Both the position numbers and the translations under genes were made by a program. Below, in pieces: positions 1 to 8,382 of a DNA stretch of 64,000 bases. How positions within the stretch are numbered: position 1 is the stretch's first letter; each line of letters opens with the position of its first letter. The DNA is taken from contig NZ_JBMPIX010000003.1 of the NCBI RefSeq assembly GCF_049341065.1, positions 124,001 through 188,000 on the forward strand. Reading direction: 5' to 3'. The notes under the pieces were generated by a model that saw only the letters and a program-made list of their open reading frames with translations, ran no database searches and was not told where the DNA came from. This DNA comes from Pacificoceanicola sp049341065 (GTDB lineage Bacteria; Pseudomonadota; Alphaproteobacteria; Rhodobacterales; Rhodobacteraceae).

Positions 1-239
1 TGTTCGTATTTGAACTTGCCAAAATCCATGATCTTGCAGACGGGCGGAGTCGCGTTCGGCGAGATCTCGACAAGGTCGAGTCCGGCTTCTTCTGCCATCA
101 CCATGGCGCGCGCCGGTGTGACTACACCCACGTTTTCGCCTTCGGCGCCAATAAGACGGATTTCGGGGGCCCGAATGCGTCCGTTGACGCGGGGGCCGGT
201 ATCGCGCTGTGGAGGCGCGTTATGAGGTCTGCGGGCTAT
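1..239 (-). CDS. infC: Translation initiation factor IF-3 (5' part, runs off the left edge)
   Basis: IF-3 binds the 30S subunit, keeps 50S away and checks the start codon. The first 79 codons are present and encode the conserved N-terminal domain, including GPRVNGRIRAPEIRLIGAEG and DLVEISPNATPPVCKIMDFG, which are diagnostic of the family. The C-terminal domain lies outside the window. No ATG, GTG or TTG exists in frame between the upstream stop codon and the conserved core. The only start with a ribosome binding site is ATA at 237-239, preceded by AGGAG seven bases upstream, giving a protein that begins (M)ARRPHNAPP. A rare start codon is a family habit: in E. coli infC starts with AUU and IF-3 represses its own translation by rejecting it. 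The gene is divergent from the alanine-rich protein gene at 446. Confidence 0.95.
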   Translation of the reverse strand, partial: MARRPHNAPPQRDTGPRVNGRIRAPEIRLIGAEGENVGVVTPARAMVMAEEAGLDLVEISPNATPPVCKIMDFGKFKYE

Positions 240-251
240 GGGATTGCTCCT
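237..251 (-). promoter_or_regulatory. infC ribosome binding site with AUA start codon
   Basis: On the minus strand AGGAG (247-251) is followed by seven bases and then ATA (237-239), which opens the infC frame. The reading frame upstream contains no standard start before a TGA. This site decides the gene start and fits autogenous control by IF-3. Confidence 0.8.
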
Positions 252-445
252 GATTATTTCCGTTGATCGATTAAGTGCGCAAGGTAGACGTGCGCGAGAG
301 GCGTTTCAAGCGGCATTTAGGCGAACATGCGCCGTTTGCCTTGGCTTTCCCCTTGCAGTTGCAGCATCCGAGGGTCACATCAAGGGGCAATAGGACCTTG
401 GCAGTGTCGCCGAGGGGCCTTCGCATGGTTTAGGAAGGAAGAGTC

Positions 446-1369
446 ATGAGGAATTTGATCCTTGTCGCTATCGCTGCCGTCGTCGCTGTCGGTGGATATA
501 TCTGGTACTCTGGTCAGGCACCGGAAGAGGCCGCCGAGCAGGCTGGCCAGACAATCGGTGCCCCCAAGGCGCTGGACAGTGCCGCAGAGGCCGTAGGCGA
601 AGCCGCTGACGCCGCTGATGACGCAGCCAAAGCCGCTGCCGATGAAGCTGAAAAGGCCGCCGAGGCCGCAGCCAAAGCTGCCGATGAGGCCGCCGAAAAG
701 GCCGCTCAGGCCGCAGCTGACGCCGCCGAAGCCACGGCTGAGGCGGCCGCCGACGCGGCTGCCGCCGTTGAACAAGCCGGTGAGACCGCCAGCGAGACCG
801 CCAGCGAAGCTGCCGCAACAGCTGCCGATGTCGCCAGCGAGGCTGCCGATGCCGCAGCCGAATCCGCAAATGCCGCGGTCGAGGCAGCTGATTCCGCCGT
901 CGACGCGGCCAAGGAAGCCGCGGGCGAAGCAATGGACAATGCCGTTCAATCCGCGACCGAAGCAGCTCAGGGAGCGATGGACGCCGTGACCGGGGCTGCT
1001 GATACAGCGTCTGACACAGGCGCTGCGGCGGCTGACGCTGCCGCCGACACCGCTGCCGATGCAACGGCTGCCGCCGAGCAGACCGTGACCGAGGCTGTAG
1101 ACGCCGGGGCCGAAGCGGTCGATGCGGCGACGGACACTGCCGCCGAGGCTGTCGATACCGCAACCGCCGAACCGGCGGCCGAGGTCAAGATCGAAGAGCT
1201 TCTGACCGTTGACGGCTTTGATTATGACAAGGTTGCCGAATATATCGACAACTCGGATCTCAATGCGATTGCCAAGACCGGCGCCAAGGGCCTGCTGCAG
1301 CAAGCCAAGGACAATCCCGATGCGCTGAAAGGCATCCTGGACCAGTTGAAAACGACGCTGGGTCTCTGA
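446..1369 (+). CDS. Alanine-rich membrane-anchored repeat protein, function unknown
   Basis: 307 residues. Residues 2-20 form one hydrophobic segment (LILVAIAAVVAVGGYIWY), so the protein is probably anchored in the inner membrane with its bulk in the periplasm. Residues about 30-245 are low-complexity Ala/Glu/Asp/Lys sequence built on units such as AADEAEKAAEAAAKA, expected to be a long helix or coiled coil like LEA or apolipoprotein-type repeats. The last 55 residues are ordinary sequence (ELLTVDGFDYDKVAEYIDNS...LKGILDQLKTTLGL) and look like a small folded domain. AGGAAGGAAGAG precedes the ATG. A strong terminator follows directly, so it is a single-gene unit. No known function is recognised; a role in envelope spacing or stress protection is only a guess. 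Long open frames on the opposite strand here come from the GCN-rich composition. Confidence 0.75.
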   Translation: MRNLILVAIAAVVAVGGYIWYSGQAPEEAAEQAGQTIGAPKALDSAAEAVGEAADAADDAAKAAADEAEKAAEAAAKAADEAAEKAAQAAADAAEATAEAAADAAAAVEQAGETASETASEAAATAADVASEAADAAAESANAAVEAADSAVDAAKEAAGEAMDNAVQSATEAAQGAMDAVTGAADTASDTGAAAADAAADTAADATAAAEQTVTEAVDAGAEAVDAATDTAAEAVDTATAEPAAEVKIEELLTVDGFDYDKVAEYIDNSDLNAIAKTGAKGLLQQAKDNPDALKGILDQLKTTLGL

Positions 1370-1394
1370 CCGCCGCAAGTCGCGCAACGTTCAA

Positions 1395-1426
1395 GGGCCG
1401 CCGGTGTCATCCGGCGGCCCTTTTTT
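1395..1426 (+). terminator. Intrinsic terminator of the alanine-rich protein gene
   Basis: Perfect 10-bp stem GGGCCGCCGG / CCGGCGGCCC (1395-1404, 1411-1420) with a six-base loop, followed by six T (1421-1426). It lies 26 bases after the stop codon. Confidence 0.92.
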
Positions 1427-1471
1427 GTCGTCAGTCCAATTCGATTGGCGGGGCCAAGGCCCAGCCCCGTG

Positions 1472-2335
1472 TCAGTCGAGAAAGGCCTTTTCGACCACGT
1501 ATTGCTTGGGCGCGGAATTGGCGCCCTCTTCCAGACCGAATTCCTCGAGCATCTCCTTGAGCTCAAGGTTGAAGGCGAGGTTGCCGCAGATCATCGCGCG
1601 GTCGGTTTCGGGGTTCAAAGGCGGCACGCCGAGATCCTCAAATGCCTCGCCCGAGCGCATCAGGTCGGTGATCCGGCCCATCTTGGCGCTTTGTTCGCGG
1701 GTGGTCGTGGGGTAGTACTTGATCTTCTTCCAGAAGCCTTCCCCGATCACCTCGCCCAGCAACTCATCGGTCTTGAGCCCTTCGATCAGATCGTGGCCAT
1801 AGGTCAGCTCACCAGCTTCGCGGCAGGTGTGGGTGATGATGACCTCGTCGTAATCCTCGTAGGTCTGCGGTTCGCGCAGCAGCGAGGCGAAGGGGGCAAA
1901 GCCGGTGCCGGTGGCAAAGAACCACAGGCGCTTGCCGGGCAGCAGCGCGTCATGGACCAGCGTGCCGACGGGCTTGGGGCGCAGGATGATCTCGTCGCCG
2001 ACCTTAATGTGTTGAAGCCGCGAGGTCAGCGGGCCGTCCGGCACTTTGATCGAATAGAACTCCAGCTCATCGTCCCATGACGGCGAGGCGATGGAATAGG
2101 CGCGCAGCAGCGGTTTTTGCTTGCCGGTTTTCGGGTCGGGATCGCCCATCAGGCCGATCATCACGAATTCGCCAGAGCGGAACCGCATGGTTGCCGGACG
2201 GGTGCATCGGAAGGAAAACAGCCTGTCGGTGTAATGTTTGACCTCGGTGACGGTCTGGGCGTCAGGGATGGCCAGTTTCTTGGGCGCGTCGGCCTTGATT
2301 GCGGTTGCGTCTGTCACGGGTCTCAACTCTGTCAT
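1472..2335 (-). CDS. fpr: Ferredoxin--NADP+ reductase
   Basis: FAD enzyme exchanging electrons between NADPH and ferredoxin or flavodoxin in the cytoplasm. 287 residues, normal for bacterial (subclass II) FNRs plus a short N-terminal extension. FAD-binding RAYS is at 78-81, the nucleotide-binding GTGFAP at about 143-148, and the C-terminus ends VEKAFLD as in the Azotobacter/Rhodobacter type enzymes. It lies 124 bp downstream of the sulfite reductase cluster on the same strand, which could supply reduced ferredoxin to CysI, but the gap and its own upstream site suggest a separate promoter. An FNR/FixK-like site sits 46 bp before the start. In Rhodobacter Fpr takes part in oxidative stress defence, so sulfur reduction is only one possible use. 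Confidence 0.93.
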   Translation of the reverse strand: MTELRPVTDATAIKADAPKKLAIPDAQTVTEVKHYTDRLFSFRCTRPATMRFRSGEFVMIGLMGDPDPKTGKQKPLLRAYSIASPSWDDELEFYSIKVPDGPLTSRLQHIKVGDEIILRPKPVGTLVHDALLPGKRLWFFATGTGFAPFASLLREPQTYEDYDEVIITHTCREAGELTYGHDLIEGLKTDELLGEVIGEGFWKKIKYYPTTTREQSAKMGRITDLMRSGEAFEDLGVPPLNPETDRAMICGNLAFNLELKEMLEEFGLEEGANSAPKQYVVEKAFLD

Positions 2336-2380
2336 GGTCTCTCTTGCCGGTCTGGGTAAACCGACACCTCAGATTTAGCT

Positions 2381-2394
2381 TTGATCTAGGTCAG
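2381..2394 (-). promoter_or_regulatory. FNR/FixK (FnrL)-like binding site upstream of fpr
   Basis: Minus strand CTGACCTAGATCAA matches the TTGAY-N4-RTCAA class of FNR/FixK boxes, with a perfect right half and one mismatch in the left half. It is 46 bp upstream of the fpr start codon, where a class II activator site could fit. Inferred from consensus only. Confidence 0.45.
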
Positions 2395-2459
2395 GGAAAA
2401 GGCGGCATGGGCGCGCGGGGGCAAAAGGCCCCTTTTGTCTGCCGCTGCTGTCGGGTTTC

Positions 2460-2822
2460 TCAGCCGCGCATGCGCGATTGGTAATCGTTTTCCTGCCAGT
2501 CGGCGCGAAAGATCCACTGATCCTGCGGCTGGCGGGCGGCAAGCTCTTCGTCGATCTCGACCTCGTCAAACCCGGCGCGGCGGGCCATGGCGTATTGGTC
2601 GGCGATCACGTGACCGCGGGCCCGCAGCCGCCCGGTATAGCCGCGCAGCCGCAGCAGGCGTGCCAGGGTAAAGCCGCGGCCGTCGGCAAAGCTGGGAAAG
2701 TCAATTCGCACCAAGGGCGAATTGGGCGCGGTCAGGGTGGTCGGGTCCGTGTCCGAAGCCAGATCGAGGATCGGGCCGTCATAGGTGTCTTCGGCAAAGC
2801 CGGTATCGGTGACGATGGGCAT
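2460..2822 (-). CDS. DUF934 family protein of the sulfite reductase cluster
   Basis: 120 residues from ATG at 2822. The family (COG3749) is found almost only beside cysI/cysH in proteobacteria and is annotated as an oxidoreductase-associated protein of unknown biochemistry. Recognisable family features are the stretch around LVRIDFPSFADGRGFTLARL, LRARGHVIADQYAMARRAGFDEVEID and a C-terminal aromatic segment. It is the last gene of the cluster, 38 bp after cysH. An in-frame ATG further upstream would overlap cysH and is not used. A role in sulfite reduction is inferred from context only. Confidence 0.85.
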   Translation of the reverse strand: MPIVTDTGFAEDTYDGPILDLASDTDPTTLTAPNSPLVRIDFPSFADGRGFTLARLLRLRGYTGRLRARGHVIADQYAMARRAGFDEVEIDEELAARQPQDQWIFRADWQENDYQSRMRG

Positions 2823-2860
2823 GAGTCTGTCCTTGTTCGGGTGCCGGGCTGTCGCCCGGT

Positions 2861-3646
2861 CTACATCTGTTGTCTGACGGGTTTGCCATCCACGAAATGG
2901 ATGCCGCATTCGGTCTTGTCCTGATCGCGCCAGCGCCCGGCGCGCGGGTCTTCGCCCGGGGCGACCTTGCTGGTGCAGGGCGCGCAACCGATCGAGGGAT
3001 ACCCCTGCGCCACCAGCGGATGCTTGGGCAGGCGGTTTTCCTCCATATAGGCGCGCACGTCACCGGGGCCCCAGTGGGCCAAGGGGTTGACCTTGATCCG
3101 GCCTGTGGCCTCTTCCAGCTCGAAGAACTCCATTCCGGCGCGGGTCTGCGCCTGATAGCGTTTGCGACCGGTGATCCAGCCGTCAAACCCCTCAAGCGCC
3201 TTTTGCAGCGGTTCGGTCTTGCGCAGGGCGCAGCAAGCATCGGTGTCGGTCAGGCGCAGGGCTCCGTAGGGATCGCGCTGGTCCAACGTCTTTTGCGCGG
3301 TGCGGATGATGCGCAGGTTTTCAAGGTGCAGACGCTCGGCCAGTTCCTGCTGGTAGGTCAGGGTCTCGGCAAACAGCAGGCGCGTGTCGATGAACAGCAC
3401 CGGCGTCTTGCGGTCGACCATGGCGACAAGGTGCAAGAGCGCCACGGATTCCGCCCCGAAGGACGACACCATGGCGATCCTGCCGGCTTCGGGATCGCGC
3501 AGCGCACCTTCGAGCACCGCCGTTGCGCCGTGATGGCGATAGCGGGCGTTCAGAGCGGCCACGCGGGCGCGCAAGGCCTCCAAATCCGGTGCCTCGGGAA
3601 GGCTGGCGCCTTCGAGATGGGTATTTTTGACAAGATGAAGGGTCAT
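2861..3646 (-). CDS. cysH: Adenylyl-sulfate (APS) reductase, iron-sulfur type
   Basis: Reduces activated sulfate to sulfite using thioredoxin in assimilatory sulfate reduction. 261 residues. The ATP-PPi-type fold signature SSFGAES is at 61-67. Cysteine pairs C138-C139 and C221-xx-C224 are the four ligands of the 4Fe-4S cluster that marks the APS-using branch (EC 1.8.4.10), and the catalytic ECGIH cysteine is at 247. The gene follows cysI by 6 bp. Its first codons coincide with a copy of an intergenic repeat of this genome (3619-3639), so the N-terminal dozen residues may be repeat-derived and the true start could be later, near the PDLEALRARV region. Confidence 0.95.
   Translation of the reverse strand: MTLHLVKNTHLEGASLPEAPDLEALRARVAALNARYRHHGATAVLEGALRDPEAGRIAMVSSFGAESVALLHLVAMVDRKTPVLFIDTRLLFAETLTYQQELAERLHLENLRIIRTAQKTLDQRDPYGALRLTDTDACCALRKTEPLQKALEGFDGWITGRKRYQAQTRAGMEFFELEEATGRIKVNPLAHWGPGDVRAYMEENRLPKHPLVAQGYPSIGCAPCTSKVAPGEDPRAGRWRDQDKTECGIHFVDGKPVRQQM
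3619..3639. repeat. Copy of a Rhodobacteraceae intergenic repeat inside the cysH start region
   Basis: The plus strand GGGTATTTTTGACAAGATGAA agrees with the two arms of the inverted repeat at 15088-15148 (GGGTATTT, three variable bases, ACAAGATGAA). Here it encodes residues about 3-9 of CysH. Confidence 0.6.
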
Positions 3647-3652
3647 ATCGGG

Positions 3653-5323
<1,671 letters not shown>

Positions 5324-5381
5324 CTTTGGTCTCCTGCGCGTCCGGGTTGTTGGCCCGGACCTCGTGGGGGGAGGCTCCGGA

Positions 5382-5693
5382 TCAGGTCCGGGGCGCGGTG
5401 TCGGCCTGTTTGCCGTGGAAATAGTTGGAGGGGCCCGTGCGGCGGAAATCCTCGCGGAAATGCGTCGGCTCGGGGCCTTTGTCGCCCTTGGCCACATCGG
5501 CCAGATAGACGCCCACCGCTTCGGCATGGCGCTGGCTGGCTTCGATCAGGCGCAGCTGGGCGTGGGCCTCGTCGGTCAGGACTTCGGCGCTGGCCAGATC
5601 GCGGGTCCAGCCGTCATTGGCGGCCAGATAGATCACGTCGCCTTCGATCAGGGCATTGGCGGTGATGACTTTGGGCGTGAATTCGCGGGGCAT
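5382..5693 (-). CDS. DUF2849 family protein
   Basis: 103 residues, the usual size of this small family, which occurs upstream of cysI in alphaproteobacteria. It begins MPREFTPKVITANALIEGDVIYL, followed by WTRDLASAEVLTDEAHAQLRL. The start overlaps the stop of the upstream methyltransferase (TGATG), which implies translational coupling. No cysteine or other obvious metal ligand is present. A regulatory or assembly role for sulfite reductase is inferred from strict context only. Confidence 0.85.
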   Translation of the reverse strand: MPREFTPKVITANALIEGDVIYLAANDGWTRDLASAEVLTDEAHAQLRLIEASQRHAEAVGVYLADVAKGDKGPEPTHFREDFRRTGPSNYFHGKQADTAPRT

Positions 5694-6502
5694 CAGGAAA
5701 CCTCCTGTTTGCGGATTTCGGGCAGGGCGGTTGCGGCGGCGCGCGGGGCGAGGCCAAACAAGGTCAGGGCAGGGCCGGTCAGATCGGCGGCGGACAGATC
5801 CTGTACCAGCGCGCCAAGAGTTGTCGCGATCACACGCTCATCGGCGCGCGAGGCGTTTTCGACCAGCGTGACAGGCGTATCAGGCGATGCGCCATGCATC
5901 ATCAGGCGGCCCTGAATGAAATGCGCGGCCTTCTTGCCCATGTAGATCGCGGCCACTTCGCCGGGGCGGGCCAGCGTGCGCCAATCGTGATCGGCAAAGC
6001 CCTTCATGTCGTGCCCGGTCAGGATCCGCAGATTGGCATTGCGGCCCCGCTTGGTCAGCGACTGACCGATGGAAGCCACCGAGGCAGAGGCGGCGGTGAT
6101 GCCGGGCACCACGGTCCAGCCGATCTGCTCGGCGTCCAGCGCCTCGATCTCTTCGTCCAGACGCCCGAAGATCGCCGGATCGCCGCCCTTGAGCCGCACC
6201 ACGCGGGCACCGCTAAAGGCGTGCAGTACCAAAAGGCGGTTGATCTCCTCTTGCGACATCGACGGTCCAAAGCCCTCTTTGCCCGCATTGACCAGCAGCG
6301 CGGCGGGGTTCGCCAGCGCGAGAATGTCGTCGCTGACCAGCCGATCGTGGATCACAACCTCGGCCTCGGACAGCGCGCGTAGGGCCTTGAGTGTCAAAAG
6401 CTCGGCGTCGCCGGGGCCCGCGCCGACAAAACAGACCTGCCCGCAGGCGATCAGGCTGCCAGAAACAGCCGAAGCGGGAAGGGGGAGAAGAATGTCAGTC
6501 AT
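5693..6502 (-). CDS. cobA: Uroporphyrinogen-III C-methyltransferase (siroheme branch)
   Basis: SAM-dependent double methylation of uroporphyrinogen III to precorrin-2, needed for the siroheme of CysI. 269 residues, matching stand-alone SUMT (the CysG C-terminal domain) without the CysG dehydrogenase/ferrochelatase part. Visible motifs are VGAGPGDAELLTLKAL near residue 26, VVRLKGGDPAIFGR, VVPGITAASA and LTLFGLAP near the end. It is the first gene of the cluster and is coupled to DUF2849. Precorrin-2 oxidation and iron insertion must be encoded elsewhere. It could also be called cysG in this context. Confidence 0.92.
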   Translation of the reverse strand: MTDILLPLPASAVSGSLIACGQVCFVGAGPGDAELLTLKALRALSEAEVVIHDRLVSDDILALANPAALLVNAGKEGFGPSMSQEEINRLLVLHAFSGARVVRLKGGDPAIFGRLDEEIEALDAEQIGWTVVPGITAASASVASIGQSLTKRGRNANLRILTGHDMKGFADHDWRTLARPGEVAAIYMGKKAAHFIQGRLMMHGASPDTPVTLVENASRADERVIATTLGALVQDLSAADLTGPALTLFGLAPRAAATALPEIRKQEVS

Positions 6503-6542
6503 GGCGAGGCCTTTCGTGCAGCAGGTGCCGTGGCCTCAATAT

Positions 6543-6555
6543 AGGAAATTTTCCT
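6543..6555. promoter_or_regulatory. Palindrome between cobA and the Lrp gene, candidate operator
   Basis: AGGAAA-T-TTTCCT is a 6+1+6 inverted repeat in an AT-rich island, 41 bp before the cobA start and about 100 bp before the divergent Lrp/AsnC gene. The position and A/T core fit an Lrp-family operator; this is inference. Confidence 0.4.
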
Positions 6556-6653
6556 GTATTATTGCTATATGCTTGCCCACATAAGGACATTCGTTCTAGG
6601 ATTCCGGAGAAAATGGGGCGATGTCCCAGAGTTATTGCCGAATTGGAACAAAG

Positions 6654-7109
6654 ATGAAGATTGACGAGGTCGACCGGAAAATTCTTCGCGAAATGCAGCG
6701 CGATGCAAGCCAGTCCTTGGACGAAATTGCCAGGATTGTTGGCTCATCCAAGACGCCGGTTTGGAATCGCATCCGCAAAATGCGCGATGCCGGTGTGATC
6801 GGTCAGCAGACGGTTTTGCTGGACGCCGAAGCGCTGGGATTCGAGGCGACATTCTTTGTTTTGATCCGTACATCCGAACACGAGGCGGACTGGCAGGCGG
6901 CCTTTCTCAAGGCTTTGCGCGAACGCCCCGAGGTGCAGGAGGCGCATCGGCTGGCCGGCGATATCGACTATATCCTGAAGGTGCGGGTCAAGAACGCGCG
7001 GGCTTACGACGTGTTTTATCAGGCGCTGATTTCAGAGGTGAAAGTTCACAATGTGACCGCACTTTTGTCGATGGAAGAGATCAAGGCGACGACAGAACTG
7101 CCGCTTTAG
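6654..7109 (+). CDS. Lrp/AsnC family transcriptional regulator
   Basis: 151 residues from ATG at 6654, giving the standard family opening MKIDEVDRKILREMQRDAS. A winged helix-turn-helix occupies residues 5-50 (SLDEIARIVGSSKTPVWNRIRKMRDAGVI), followed by the RAM ligand-binding and oligomerisation domain (residues about 65-145). An earlier in-frame ATG at 6621 would add 11 atypical residues. The gene is divergent from the sulfate reduction cluster, so that cluster is the most likely target along with the gene itself; cysteine or another sulfur amino acid would be a sensible effector. Target and effector are inferences from position. Confidence 0.88.
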   Translation: MKIDEVDRKILREMQRDASQSLDEIARIVGSSKTPVWNRIRKMRDAGVIGQQTVLLDAEALGFEATFFVLIRTSEHEADWQAAFLKALRERPEVQEAHRLAGDIDYILKVRVKNARAYDVFYQALISEVKVHNVTALLSMEEIKATTELPL

Positions 7110-7130
7110 GCTCCCGAAAACTGCCGCGCG

Positions 7131-8303
7131 TCAGTGTGCGACCGTCAACTGCGTCAATCCGTGAAAATGGTAGAGGTTGGCATAGGTCGCGGGCTGCGCC
7201 AGACGCAGATCAGGGCAGCGGGTGAACAGGATTGGCAGGGCGATCTGTAATTCCAGACGGGCCAACGGCGCGCCGACGCAGAAATGCAATCCGCCGCCAA
7301 AACCCGTGTGCGGTTTCGCGGCCCGCGTCGGATCGAACCGGTTGGGATCGGGATAGGCCTGCGGGTCGCGGTTCGCAGCGCCAAGCAGCAGGGCAACTTG
7401 ATCTCCGCGCTGGAAGGTGTGCCCGAAAACCTCTGTTTTCTCATAGGCATAGCGGGTGAACATATGCAGCGGGGGATCATAGCGCATGATTTCTTCGCAA
7501 ATCGGCTCGGCGCTTTCCTCTGAGATCGGTGTGCCGGTTTCCAGCAACGTCTTGATGCCATTGCCCATGGTGTGCACGGTCGCCTCGTGGCCGGCGTTCA
7601 GCAGCAGGATGCAGGTTGTGATCAACTCGGACGTCGAGAGTTTTTCGCCATGCTCCTCGGCGGCGATCAGATGGGTGATCAGATCGTCGGCGGGGGCGGT
7701 CCTGCGACGGTCGATATAGCTTTGCATAAAGTCGGAAAAGGCGCTGGCCGCATCGGCGGCGTCGGTTTCGATCTGCTGATCGCGGCGCGCCTGATACAGC
7801 GCGACCATGGCATTGGACCATTGCAAAAGCTGCGGCGCCATATCCTCGGGCACGCCCAGCAGGCGGCAGATGATGATGACCGGCAGCGGTTGGCAGAAGG
7901 CGGTCAGAAGATCGACTTGCCGTTCGGGGAAGCGGTCGATCAGATCGTGGCTCAGTTGGGTGATCTCGGGGGCCAGCGCCTTGATCCGCCGCGAGGTAAA
8001 GGCCCGCAGCACCAACCCACGCAGGCGGGTGTGGCGGGGCGGCTCCAGTTCGAGCATGGAATGGGCTTCGATGTCGTAAAACGGGCGCAGGTGGGCCGGA
8101 ATTTCGGGCGCCATTTCCGCCGGAATTTCGCGGCCAAACCGGCGATCGCGCAGCAAGGCCTGCACGGCGCGGTGCGATGTGGCGCAGGGCATGGCATAGT
8201 CTTTCCAATAGGCCAGATCGCCTGCGGCACGCATCCGGTCGTAGAACGGATAGGGATTTTGGACAAAATCGGGATCTGTGGGCGATTGGCTAAAGCTTTG
8301 CAT
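7131..8303 (-). CDS. Cytochrome P450
   Basis: Soluble class I bacterial P450, 390 residues from ATG at 8303. The I-helix oxygen-binding motif is AGHEAT, the K-helix ExxR is EEIMR in EEIMRYDPP, and the heme loop is FGGGLHFCVGA with the axial Cys at about 342. There is no ferredoxin or reductase gene beside it, so redox partners are encoded elsewhere. The substrate cannot be told from sequence. It converges with the Lrp gene and is divergent from dctB (79 bp apart). Confidence 0.93.
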   Translation of the reverse strand: MQSFSQSPTDPDFVQNPYPFYDRMRAAGDLAYWKDYAMPCATSHRAVQALLRDRRFGREIPAEMAPEIPAHLRPFYDIEAHSMLELEPPRHTRLRGLVLRAFTSRRIKALAPEITQLSHDLIDRFPERQVDLLTAFCQPLPVIIICRLLGVPEDMAPQLLQWSNAMVALYQARRDQQIETDAADAASAFSDFMQSYIDRRRTAPADDLITHLIAAEEHGEKLSTSELITTCILLLNAGHEATVHTMGNGIKTLLETGTPISEESAEPICEEIMRYDPPLHMFTRYAYEKTEVFGHTFQRGDQVALLLGAANRDPQAYPDPNRFDPTRAAKPHTGFGGGLHFCVGAPLARLELQIALPILFTRCPDLRLAQPATYANLYHFHGLTQLTVAH

Positions 8304-8382
8304 GCGGGCAGAGTGGATATGACGAGGGGCCAATGCAAGTGGGGGATCGCCTTGGGCGGAAATTACGCTTAGGAACAGGAAC

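Noticed and set aside
380..1387. 335-codon open frame on the minus strand opposite the alanine-rich gene, plus other frames there
   Set aside because: Artefact of GCN-rich repeats: the antisense frame is Gly/Ser/Cys/Arg-rich with no family pattern, and the plus-strand frame has the ribosome binding site and terminator.
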